Below the pieces are notes generated by a model. That model ran no database searches. It was not told where the DNA came from and worked only from the letters and a program-made list of their open reading frames with translations. The translations under genes were made by a program, and so were the position numbers. Positions 37,169-46,895 of a stretch of 64,000 bases of DNA are shown here, in pieces; the stretch's first letter is position 1, and each line of letters starts with the position of its first letter. The stretch covers positions 372,001 through 436,000 of the forward strand of contig NZ_FOJJ01000001.1 of the NCBI RefSeq assembly GCF_900111775.1, in the 5' to 3' direction. The DNA is from Desulfuromonas acetexigens. GTDB lineage: Bacteria; Desulfobacterota; Desulfuromonadia; Desulfuromonadales; Trichloromonadaceae.

Positions 37169-40100
37169 TTCGACGATTTTTCATACCATTGCTGTGGCTG
37201 TCGGCGTTGTGGCTGATCCCCTGCGCCACCCTGGAAGCAGCTCCATCACCGCAAAAGTTGATCGTCGCGTGCAGTGCCGGTTCGGCCCCCTTTCATTTTC
37301 GGGATGAGCTGGGCCAGCCGGTCGGAATGTTCGTCGACCTGTGGCGGCTGTGGGCGGAAAAGACCGGCATCGCCGTGGAGTTCCGCATCGCCAGCTGGGA
37401 TGACAGCCTGCGCCTGGTGCGCGAGGGGACGGCGGATATCCATGCCGGGGTCTTTTTCAGTAAAGAAAGAGATGCCTTTCTCGACTATGCCGATCAGCTT
37501 TACGAAAGCGAAACCCACATCTTTTATCACCGCAGCGTTTCCCAGGTCAGGTCGCTGGAGGATCTGAGCGGTTTCCGCGTTGGAGTCATCGCCGGGGATC
37601 TCGCCCTTGATTACCTGCGCGAGCACCTGCCCCAGGCCACCCTGGCCATCTATCCCGACAACCAGGAGCTTTTCGACGCGGCCGAGCGCAGCGAGATCCG
37701 GGTCTTCATCAAGGACACCCCCATCGCCCTGCACCACCTCCGGCGGCGCGGGCTTCTCCCCCAGTTCGAATATCATCCTCCCTCCCCCCTTTACAGTAAC
37801 TATTTCCGCGCGGCCGTGCGCGAAGGCAACGTCGAGCTTTTGACCCTGGTCAACGACGGCTTGCGTCGCATCACCCCGAAAGAGAAGGCCGCCGTCGTCC
37901 GGCGCTGGATGGCGGAACTGGAAAAATGGCGGGAGGACCGCCTGATCGTCGGCCTGCCGGACGGCGCCCTCCCCTTTTCCGGGCGGAACTTCCGGGGAGA
38001 ACCGGTCGGTATGCTCGTCGATATCTGGAAGCTCTGGGCGCAAAAGAGCGGCCGCGATATCGACTTTCGCCTCGCCTCCTGGCCCCAACTCTTTGAAGCA
38101 CTGAAACAGGGGGAAATCGATCTCCACGGCGGCCTGTTCACCTCCCCCGAACGCTGGCGCTTCATGGATTTCTCCCAACCCTTTTATCAGGTGGTTTCGG
38201 GCCTCTTCTACCATGAACGCCTGGGCGTCTTGACCAAGACCGAGGAGCTGAAGGATTTCAAGGCCGGAGCGATTGCCGGAACGGTCTACGGCCCCTACCT
38301 GAACAGTCGCTTCCCCTCCTTGCGGGTGATTGAATACACCGATACGGGAGCCTTGATTGCGGCCGCGAGCAAAGGAGAGATCGACCTCTTCCTCGATCAA
38401 ACGCCCATCGTCCTAGCCCTGCTCGACCGCATGGGGGAACGGGGCAGTTTCCGCCTTCTGGAAGGGGTGATGGAACAAAGCGCCCTGAGAGCCGGGGTCG
38501 CCAAAGGCTCGCCCCTGCTCGCCATCGTCGATACCGCATTCGACGCGATCCAGGCGAAGGAACTGGAAGCGATCGAAAAAACCTGGATCGCCCCGGGGGA
38601 AGAAGCCCTCGCCGCCAAGGCTATCCCCGACATCCGCCTGACCGCCGCCGAACAGGCCTGGATCGCCGAGCATCGCAACCTGCGTCTGGGGGTCGACCCG
38701 AACTGGCCGCCCTTCGAATATTTCGACGACAAGGGGGAATATCGGGGGATGGCGGCGGACTACATCGCCCTGCTCAACGAACGCCTGGGCCTCTCGATGA
38801 ATGCCGTTTTCGGCCTGACCTGGGCCCAGGTGGAAGCGGGCGCCCGGGACCGCGCCCTCGATGTTCTCTCCTGTCTGACCGAAACTCCGGCCCGCGGGCA
38901 GGTTCTCAACTTCACCCAACCGTACCTCTCCTTTCCCATGGTCGTCATTATGCGCGACGATGCCCCGCTGATTACCGAGTTGGCCGATCTGCGGGAAAAA
39001 CTGGTCGTCGTCGTCGAAGGCTACGCCATTCATCAATATCTGCGCGAGCAGAACCCGGAAATCCAGGTGCGAACGGTGAAGGCTCCCCTCGACGGCCTAC
39101 ACACCGTTTCCCTGGGCCAGGCCGATGCTTACATCGACAACCTGGCGGTCGCCACCCATCTGATCCAGAGTCACCAGCTGACCAACCTGAAGATTGCCGC
39201 CCCGGCTTCCCAATGGAGCGACGATCTGCGCATCGGCGTCCGCTCGGACTGGCCGCAACTGGTGACCATCCTCGACAAGGGCCTGGCGAGCATCACAGCC
39301 GAAGAACACAGTGCGATTCGGCAAAAGTGGCTTTCGGTACGCTATGACTACGGCATCAACCCCGCCGAGGTCCGCCGCTGGGGCCTCTACGCCCTGCTGC
39401 TGACCAGCCTGCTCATCGCTCTCTTCCTGCTCCGCAACCGCTACCTGCAACGCTGGAACGCCCGCCTCAGCGCCGAGATCGATGAGCGCCTGGCGGCCGA
39501 ACGCCGAGCCGAAGCGGCCAATGACGCCAAATCGGAATTTCTCGCGAACATGAGCCACGAAATCCGCACGCCGATGAACGCCATTTTAGGCATGACCCAT
39601 CTCGCCCTGCAGACCCCCCTCGATACCCGGCAGCGGGATTATCTGGATAAGGTCGAAACCTCAGGGCGGATGCTCATGCGGGTGATCGACGACATCCTCG
39701 ATTTTTCCAAGATCGAGGCGGGGCGTCTGGATATGGAGCAGGTGGAGTTTTCCCTCGACGACGTTCTCAAAAACCTCGCCGATCTCTCGGCGAGCAAGGC
39801 CCAACGCAAGGGGCTGGAACTGGTCTTCGCCCCGGCCCCGGATCTGCCCCGGCAACTGCTTGGCGACCCCCTGCGCCTCGAACAGGTGCTGCTCAACCTG
39901 GTGGACAACGCCGTCAAGTTCACTCCGGCGGGAGAAGTCGTCTTGACCGTAGACCGTCTCTCCGCCGAAACAGAGGAAGTCGTGCTTCGTTTTACCGTGG
40001 AGGATACGGGCATCGGCCTTAGCGCTGACCAGATTTCCCGCCTCTTCCGCCCCTTCACCCAGGCCGACAACACCACCACCCGTCGTTTCGGTGGCACCGG

Positions 40101-41721
40101 TCTGGGGCTGGCCATCAGCCGCCGACTGGTGGAGATGATGGGCGGGGAAATCGGCGCCGAAAGCGAAGAGGGCCAAGGCAGCCGGTTCTCCTTCACCGCC
40201 CGTTTCGGATCGGTCGCCGCCGAAGCGGAAGCCGCCCTCGCTCCTGATCCTGATCTACGGGGTCTGCCGGTTCTGCTCGTCGACGACAATGCCTCCAGCC
40301 GTCACGCCCTGCGCCTGATTCTCGAATCCCTGACCTTTACCGTGAGCGAAGCGACATCGGCCGACGAGGCCCTGGCCCGCTTCGCTGAAAGTTCGCCGCC
40401 GAAACTGATTCTGATCGACGAAAGCCTGCCGGAAATAAGCGGGCTCGAACTGGCACGGAGGATCAAGGACACTCCCGGCGAACAGCGGGTCATTCTGCTC
40501 GCCTCGACCAGCGAGGGGGACGATGTCCGCAGCCGCGCCTTGCGCGCCGGCATCAACTGGCTCGTCTTCAAACCGGTCAACCGTTCCGCCCTTTTCGACG
40601 TGATCATGAACGCCTTTGCCCGTACCAGCCCACGCGAAACGTCGCCACGGCGAACCCGGCGTTTCGCCCTCGGCGGCGCCCGGGTGCTGGTGGTGGAAGA
40701 CAACGCCATCAACCAGCAGGTGGCTAAAGAACTGCTGACGGTGGCCGGGATGGAGGTCCAGGTCGCCGACAACGGTGTCCAGGCCCTGGAACGCCTCGAC
40801 CGGGAAAGTTTCGATCTGGTTCTCATGGACATCCAGATGCCGGAAATGGACGGCTTAGAGTGCACCCGACAGATCCGCGATCGGGCCGCCCTCAACCACG
40901 CCCTGCGCAACCTGCCGATTATCGCCATGACCGCCCACGCCATGGCCGGGGACCGGGAAAAAAGCCTGGCGGCAGGGATGAACGACCATGTCACCAAACC
41001 CCTTGATCCTGAACAGTTCTACGCCGTGCTCGCCGGTTGGCTGGGCAACCGCTGGCGGGGTGCGCCTGCCCTGACAAGCCAGGCCGAAGATGGCACGCCC
41101 CTCCCCGAATTCAACACCATCCATACGGCCGCCGGTCTGCGCTGCGTGGCCGGCAACCGCCCGCTCTACCGTGCCCTGCTTCGGGACTTTTACCGGGACA
41201 ACCGGGAAACGATGGGGGATATTCGGGAAAGCCTGAAATCCGGGGACCGGGAACGGACGCAGCGTCTGGCCCACACCCTGAAAGGGGTGGCGGGGAATAT
41301 CGGCGCGGAGGCGGTATGGGAAGCCGCCAGAAAGCTGGAACTAGCTATAATCAAAGGAAAAAACGACATCGAACCGGCCCTGAAGGAGACGGAAGACGCC
41401 CTGGCGCTGGTTATGGCGGAACTGGCGGAGCTCCCCGAAGAGAAACTGGCAGCGGCAGCTGATCCCCCCGAGGAAACGGATTTTGCCGCACTCGCCCGAC
41501 AACTGGAGGTATTGGCCGACTATCTGCGCCTGAACGACACCGATGCGGAAACCGCTTTTGCTTCGCTGCGGGATGATCTGATCCGCCTGAGCCCGGAAAA
41601 GACTGCGGCGTTCGAGGAAAAGCTTCTCGTTTACAACTTCAAAGAGGCGCAGGAAATCCTTGAAACGATCGCCGAAGCCCTGGAACCGTCTTTTACCGAC
41701 ACCCAGGGGCCGACAACCTAA
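37165..41721 (+). CDS. Giant hybrid sensor kinase with three periplasmic binding domains
   Basis: 1518 residues. Signal/anchor segment (1-27), then three SBP_bac_3-type binding domains (about 30-250, 255-475, 490-725), one membrane helix (about 740-757), HisKA with [11 protein letters not shown] (His about 797), HATPase ([24 protein letters not shown]), receiver 1 (about 1033-1150, [10 protein letters not shown]), receiver 2 (about 1170-1290, [13 protein letters not shown]) and an HPt domain ([14 protein letters not shown], His about 1370). Binding domains 1 and 2 are clearly paralogous (both GxPVGMxVDxWxLWAxK); domain 3 is a separate subtype. Probably a sensor of amino acids or other small solutes feeding a full internal phosphorelay. 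Confidence 0.93.
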   Translation: MIRRFFIPLLWLSALWLIPCATLEAAPSPQKLIVACSAGSAPFHFRDELGQPVGMFVDLWRLWAEKTGIAVEFRIASWDDSLRLVREGTADIHAGVFFSKERDAFLDYADQLYESETHIFYHRSVSQVRSLEDLSGFRVGVIAGDLALDYLREHLPQATLAIYPDNQELFDAAERSEIRVFIKDTPIALHHLRRRGLLPQFEYHPPSPLYSNYFRAAVREGNVELLTLVNDGLRRITPKEKAAVVRRWMAELEKWREDRLIVGLPDGALPFSGRNFRGEPVGMLVDIWKLWAQKSGRDIDFRLASWPQLFEALKQGEIDLHGGLFTSPERWRFMDFSQPFYQVVSGLFYHERLGVLTKTEELKDFKAGAIAGTVYGPYLNSRFPSLRVIEYTDTGALIAAASKGEIDLFLDQTPIVLALLDRMGERGSFRLLEGVMEQSALRAGVAKGSPLLAIVDTAFDAIQAKELEAIEKTWIAPGEEALAAKAIPDIRLTAAEQAWIAEHRNLRLGVDPNWPPFEYFDDKGEYRGMAADYIALLNERLGLSMNAVFGLTWAQVEAGARDRALDVLSCLTETPARGQVLNFTQPYLSFPMVVIMRDDAPLITELADLREKLVVVVEGYAIHQYLREQNPEIQVRTVKAPLDGLHTVSLGQADAYIDNLAVATHLIQSHQLTNLKIAAPASQWSDDLRIGVRSDWPQLVTILDKGLASITAEEHSAIRQKWLSVRYDYGINPAEVRRWGLYALLLTSLLIALFLLRNRYLQRWNARLSAEIDERLAAERRAEAANDAKSEFLANMSHEIRTPMNAILGMTHLALQTPLDTRQRDYLDKVETSGRMLMRVIDDILDFSKIEAGRLDMEQVEFSLDDVLKNLADLSASKAQRKGLELVFAPAPDLPRQLLGDPLRLEQVLLNLVDNAVKFTPAGEVVLTVDRLSAETEEVVLRFTVEDTGIGLSADQISRLFRPFTQADNTTTRRFGGTGLGLAISRRLVEMMGGEIGAESEEGQGSRFSFTARFGSVAAEAEAALAPDPDLRGLPVLLVDDNASSRHALRLILESLTFTVSEATSADEALARFAESSPPKLILIDESLPEISGLELARRIKDTPGEQRVILLASTSEGDDVRSRALRAGINWLVFKPVNRSALFDVIMNAFARTSPRETSPRRTRRFALGGARVLVVEDNAINQQVAKELLTVAGMEVQVADNGVQALERLDRESFDLVLMDIQMPEMDGLECTRQIRDRAALNHALRNLPIIAMTAHAMAGDREKSLAAGMNDHVTKPLDPEQFYAVLAGWLGNRWRGAPALTSQAEDGTPLPEFNTIHTAAGLRCVAGNRPLYRALLRDFYRDNRETMGDIRESLKSGDRERTQRLAHTLKGVAGNIGAEAVWEAARKLELAIIKGKNDIEPALKETEDALALVMAELAELPEEKLAAAADPPEETDFAALARQLEVLADYLRLNDTDAETAFASLRDDLIRLSPEKTAAFEEKLLVYNFKEAQEILETIAEALEPSFTDTQGPTT

Positions 41722-41774
41722 ACGCACTCAGCACATCCGATTGAATCGCTTTTCATCTATGGGAAGGTCACAGC

Positions 41775-42602
41775 ATGCTTGATTTCACTGTCAATCCTTC
41801 GGCCTGCACCCGTTGCGGCCAATGCGTCATCGACTGCCCGCCACGCATCATCGCCATGGATGGGGGCTATCCCGCCATCGCCGAAGAAAAAGAAGCCCTC
41901 TGTTATCGCTGTCAACATTGCCTGGCCATCTGCCCAACGGAAGCGATCTCCATTTTGGGAGTGAAGCCCGGGGACGTCACCCCACTGCAAGGGAACTATC
42001 CCCGGCCGCGACAGATGGAGACGCTCATCAAGGGGCGTCGCTCGGTGCGCCGTTATCGGGAAGAAAATCTCGAGCCGGAGTTGATTAAACATCTACTGGA
42101 GGTGGCCTGGCACGCGCCGACCGGGGTCAATGCCCGGCAGGTGCGCTTTACCGTGGTAGATGACCGAGAGAAGATGGTGGCGCTGCGCGGCGAGGTGATG
42201 GCGGGGTTGGGACGTCTGGCGCGGGAGGAAAAGCTGACGGAAGGTTTCGAGCGCTTCGCTGATTTCGTGCGCTTGTGGGAAGACAAAGGGATCGATACGA
42301 TCTTTCGCGGCGCCCCGCACCTGCTGGTGGCTTCGACCCCGGAAAAGGTGCCGACCCCCCTGCTCGACTGCATGATCGCCCTGGCCTATTTCGAGCTCTT
42401 CGCCCAGAGCCACGGCGTCGGCACCGTCTGGTGCGGCCTGGCCAAGTGGGCGCTGAACGATCTGCTCCCAGAATTCCGCGCCCGGCTCGGCATCCCCGAA
42501 GACCACATCTTCGGCTACGCCATGATGTTCGGCAAACCGGCCGTCGATTACGTCCGCACGGTACAGCACGAGCCGGCCATCATCCACCGTTTCGAAGGAT
42601 AG
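41775..42602 (+). CDS. Nitroreductase-family protein with N-terminal dicluster ferredoxin
   Basis: 275 residues. Two 4Fe-4S motifs (C11, C14, C17, C21 and C43, C46, C49, C53) are followed by a flavin-dependent nitroreductase domain (about 80-275) starting KGRRSVRRYREENLEP, whose RRSxRxY binds the FMN phosphate. The fusion lets electrons from ferredoxin-type donors reach the flavin. Members are common in strict anaerobes, and the natural substrate is rarely known. A lone gene ending 18 bp from a converging lipoprotein gene. Confidence 0.88.
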   Translation: MLDFTVNPSACTRCGQCVIDCPPRIIAMDGGYPAIAEEKEALCYRCQHCLAICPTEAISILGVKPGDVTPLQGNYPRPRQMETLIKGRRSVRRYREENLEPELIKHLLEVAWHAPTGVNARQVRFTVVDDREKMVALRGEVMAGLGRLAREEKLTEGFERFADFVRLWEDKGIDTIFRGAPHLLVASTPEKVPTPLLDCMIALAYFELFAQSHGVGTVWCGLAKWALNDLLPEFRARLGIPEDHIFGYAMMFGKPAVDYVRTVQHEPAIIHRFEG

Positions 42603-42620
42603 TTCGCAGCGGCGAAAGTC

Positions 42621-43589
42621 TTATAAATTCCAGCCCCAGTACTGGAGAAAAACGGGGAAGTTGCGCAGGTCCGAGGCTTTCCGCGCCCAGGGTTTGAGGC
42701 TGGTGTAGAAAAGGATGCCGTCCTCGCGGTCACGCCCCAGCTTTTTATCCTCACCGACCCGCCAGTCGAAGGCCCACCAGCTCATGAAAAGCCGTTCCCA
42801 GGGCTTCTGGCTGTCTTTGACGTAGTCGCGCCGCCCCCCCGCAGTTTCGTAAAACGAGGTCGACGCGCCGTCGGGCAGACCCAGCCCCTCCAGAACCTTC
42901 ATCGGCTTCACCGGGGCAAGAACACTCTGATAGCCTGGTGGGGTGCGCCCATCCGCCAGCCACAAGTCCATCACCCGGTGGGTGTCTTTCCGCAGCAACA
43001 GGTGCAAACGGTGATTCGTCGGCGAACCATCGCCGTAATCGATATAGGCGGGGAGACTTTCGCCATAAACCTTCTGCCGCCCCCGCTCCCAGCCGGAAGG
43101 AAAAGCCCCTTCATCAAGGTAGGAAGTGGGGGTGAAGGCCAGGTAGCAGCCGCAGGTGTGGAGGGTGGTGATGAGGACCGGCTGTCCCGATTCGTTGAGG
43201 GTGACGATGACCAGTAGGCCGACGTTCTTCCCCCAGCCGAGACGGGTCGCGGGAACTTTTTCGAAATGAACCCGATAGGTCAGGTTCGAGTAGCTGCCGC
43301 GCGCCGTGCGGAAAGAGGTTTTGCGGGCGTAAAGGGTCGGCTCTTCGGGATCGATGTAAACCTCTTCCGCACCCTTGATGATCCGCGCCGCTGCCGTGCC
43401 GATGCGATTGAAGGAGCGTCCCGGTTCCTCGACGACAAAGACCGGGGCATGGCGGCTGAAATGCCAGGCATCGTTTCCCGCCACATAAGCGCGCAAGGAG
43501 TCGGCGCGGGGATGCTCAGGCAGGCCCGGGGCACAGCCGGCCACCGGTAGCCAGATCAGGAACAGAATAGTTTTCAGCAATAAACGCAT
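42621..43589 (-). CDS. Predicted lipoprotein of unknown function
   Basis: 322 residues. The N-terminus MRLLLKTILFLIWLPVAGC has a lipobox with C19, so it should be lipid-anchored, probably to the outer membrane. The mature part is soluble with many aromatic residues (SWWAFDWRVG, FLQYWGWNL at the end) and a TCGCY pair of cysteines. No family recognised. It converges with the nitroreductase gene. The domain is not a transporter or enzyme I can name. Confidence 0.7.
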   Translation of the reverse strand: MRLLLKTILFLIWLPVAGCAPGLPEHPRADSLRAYVAGNDAWHFSRHAPVFVVEEPGRSFNRIGTAAARIIKGAEEVYIDPEEPTLYARKTSFRTARGSYSNLTYRVHFEKVPATRLGWGKNVGLLVIVTLNESGQPVLITTLHTCGCYLAFTPTSYLDEGAFPSGWERGRQKVYGESLPAYIDYGDGSPTNHRLHLLLRKDTHRVMDLWLADGRTPPGYQSVLAPVKPMKVLEGLGLPDGASTSFYETAGGRRDYVKDSQKPWERLFMSWWAFDWRVGEDKKLGRDREDGILFYTSLKPWARKASDLRNFPVFLQYWGWNL

Positions 43590-43668
43590 GGCCCCTCTCC
43601 CGAGGAAGTTTCACTCTTCAGATAGCATAACCGATAGGGCCTATCCCGCCAAAAAGGAAAAACTCCCC

Positions 43669-43848
43669 TTATTCTTCGATGTCCTTGGCGCGGGCCAGAT
43701 CCGCTTCCACGATCCAGTAAAACTGTTTGTGGGCACCGCGACTCAATTCGTCAAGCTTCGTTTCGGCGTCCTCCCGTCTGGAGTAGCACTCGACGACAAA
43801 ACGTCCGCCGTTGTCATCCTGCCGCCAGAGTTCGAAAACCTGCGCCAT
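43669..43848 (-). CDS. Small conserved-looking protein, unknown
   Basis: 59 residues, MAQVFELWRQDDNGGRFVVECYSRREDAETKLDEL and on to the end, an alpha/beta pattern that may be a small stand-alone domain. The start at 43848 has AGAGGG about 8 bases upstream; the longer start at 43875 lies inside a terminator stem and is unlikely. It follows pyrE on the same strand but past a strong hairpin. Function not recognised. Confidence 0.62.
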   Translation of the reverse strand: MAQVFELWRQDDNGGRFVVECYSRREDAETKLDELSRGAHKQFYWIVEADLARAKDIEE

Positions 43849-43873
43849 CTCCGCCCTCTCTCGCCCCAAATGC

Positions 43874-43905
43874 ACGAAAGGGGCGTCGAATAACGCCCCT
43901 TTCGT
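43874..43905 (-). terminator. Strong hairpin terminator after pyrE
   Basis: Perfect 13-bp arms ACGAAAGGGGCGT/ACGCCCCTTTCGT (43874-43886 and 43893-43905) with a 6-base loop. On the minus strand the stem ends in TTTCGT, so the U tract is partly in the stem. It separates pyrE from the downstream small gene. Confidence 0.75.
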
Positions 43906-43928
43906 AAAATCATCCCTGTCGCACGGGA

Positions 43929-44489
43929 TTACTTACCGACCACCTGGGTGCGGGTGAAGACCGCGCGCAGCGCCATCCCCTCCCCTTCGATGTTGTCGCG
44001 GGCGCCTTCCTCGCGATCGACCAGGGTGACGATACCGACCACCTCCAGCCCTTCTTCCCGAGCCCGCTCCACCGCCTTCATCGACGAACCGCCGGTGGTC
44101 GTCACGTCCTCGACAATCACCACCCGCGAGCCTTTGGGCAGATTCTTGCGCCCTTCCAGCCACTGGCCGGTGCCGTGACCTTTCGGCTCCTTGCGGATGA
44201 TGAAGGCGTGCACATCGGCGCCCTCCAGTTGGGCGGCGATGGAAGTCGCGGTGGCGATGGGATCAGCGCCCAGAGTCAGACCGCCGACGCCGTGGATCGG
44301 CCCGGCAAAGGCCTTGACTTCTTTCCAGAACGCCTTGCCGACCAGAAGCCCGCCTTTGGCGTGGAGAGTCGTTTGCTTGCCGTCGAAATAAAAATTACTC
44401 TTGCGTCCCGAAGCCAGGGTCACTTCCCGCTCTTCATAGGAAAGCTCCCGGACAATCGCCATCAATTCGTCTCTCTCCGCCTGTGTCAT
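43929..44489 (-). CDS. pyrE: Orotate phosphoribosyltransferase
   Basis: Makes OMP from orotate and PRPP in pyrimidine synthesis. 186 residues. The PRPP-binding motif VVIVEDVTTTGGSS is plain, and the N-terminal SGRKSNFYFDGKQ loop is the orotate/PRPP contact region. It is followed by a strong terminator and preceded by purF 52 bp upstream on the same strand, which suggests joint transcription of purine and pyrimidine steps. Confidence 0.93.
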   Translation of the reverse strand: MTQAERDELMAIVRELSYEEREVTLASGRKSNFYFDGKQTTLHAKGGLLVGKAFWKEVKAFAGPIHGVGGLTLGADPIATATSIAAQLEGADVHAFIIRKEPKGHGTGQWLEGRKNLPKGSRVVIVEDVTTTGGSSMKAVERAREEGLEVVGIVTLVDREEGARDNIEGEGMALRAVFTRTQVVGK

Positions 44490-44541
44490 GAAAATCCTCC
44501 CAATGGATATGAATCAGGCCGCCGTAAAGCGGCACTCGTTT

Positions 44542-45951
<1,410 letters not shown>

Positions 45952-46063
45952 GCGCCGGGAAAACTCCTCGGGACAACCCGTTAAAAGTTTAAAAAAACCT
46001 TATCTGAAAGGGTGTTAGATCAAAATAGATGATAACACGTATGAGCGTTATAAAGCTACTCCG

Positions 46064-46894
46064 TCAGAGTAATTCCCTACGGATGAAATCGACGGCATTG
46101 CGGTAAAGCCACAGCCCCATCCCCTCTTCCGGCAGATCCTCTTCCCGGGTCCAGCGCGGATGATGGGTGCGGTGGACATAGGCTTCAGGATGAGGCATAA
46201 GACCGAAAATCCGCCCCGTAGCGTCGCAGACCCCGGCAATGGCGTTCGTCGAGCCATTGGGATTGAGGGGATAGTCCATCGTCGGCGCGTTATAATCGGC
46301 AGCACAATATTTGAGCGCCGCCAGATGAGCGGCTTCGATCCGTTCCAGCACCTGCGGTTCGCGCACCAGGAACTTGCCCTCGCCGTGACGCACCGGAAGA
46401 TAGATGCCGGTCAGTCCCCGGGTGTAGATACAGGGGGACGCGGGATCGACCTTGAGATAGGTCCAGCGATCCTCGAAACGGCCGCTGTCGTTATGGGTCA
46501 GGGTCGCGGTCTGGCTGCGATAGTCGCCGTCCAGGGCGGGGAGCAGGCCCATTTTCACCATCAGCTGGAAGCCGTTGCAGACCCCCATGACCAGCTTGCC
46601 CGCTTCGATGAAACGATAGAGCTGGTCGGCCAGGCTCTCCGCGCTCCCCTTGACCGGAGCGTGACGCAGGCGGTTGGCCCCGGCCTTGGCGCTGCCGAGG
46701 TCGTCGCCATCGAGAAAGCCCCCGGCGAGATTGAGAAAATGATAGTCGTCGAGCCGAACCCGCCCGGCCAGCAGTTCGGCGATATGGACGATGTCGGCGA
46801 CCTCCGCCCCGGCCAGGCGGCAGGCGTTGGCGACTTCCCGCTCGCAGTTGGTGCCGTTGCCGGTAATCACTATGGAACGAACCTCTTTCGCCAT
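46064..46894 (-). CDS. purQ: FGAM synthase glutaminase subunit
   Basis: Supplies ammonia from glutamine for formylglycinamidine ribonucleotide synthesis. 276 residues. The catalytic cysteine is in MGVCNGFQLM; the His and Glu lie in GLMPHPEAYVH. The N-terminal part (TGNGTNCEREVANACRLAGA) is the PurQ pattern. The start lies one base after the purL stop, so coupled. It is longer than Bacillus PurQ (about 227 residues), as usual where it pairs with a large PurL. Confidence 0.94.
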   Translation of the reverse strand: MAKEVRSIVITGNGTNCEREVANACRLAGAEVADIVHIAELLAGRVRLDDYHFLNLAGGFLDGDDLGSAKAGANRLRHAPVKGSAESLADQLYRFIEAGKLVMGVCNGFQLMVKMGLLPALDGDYRSQTATLTHNDSGRFEDRWTYLKVDPASPCIYTRGLTGIYLPVRHGEGKFLVREPQVLERIEAAHLAALKYCAADYNAPTMDYPLNPNGSTNAIAGVCDATGRIFGLMPHPEAYVHRTHHPRWTREEDLPEEGMGLWLYRNAVDFIRRELL

Positions 46895-46895
46895 C

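Noticed and set aside
43849-43875. Longer start for the small gene after pyrE
   Set aside because: The ATG at 43875 lies in the terminator stem and lacks a ribosome site.
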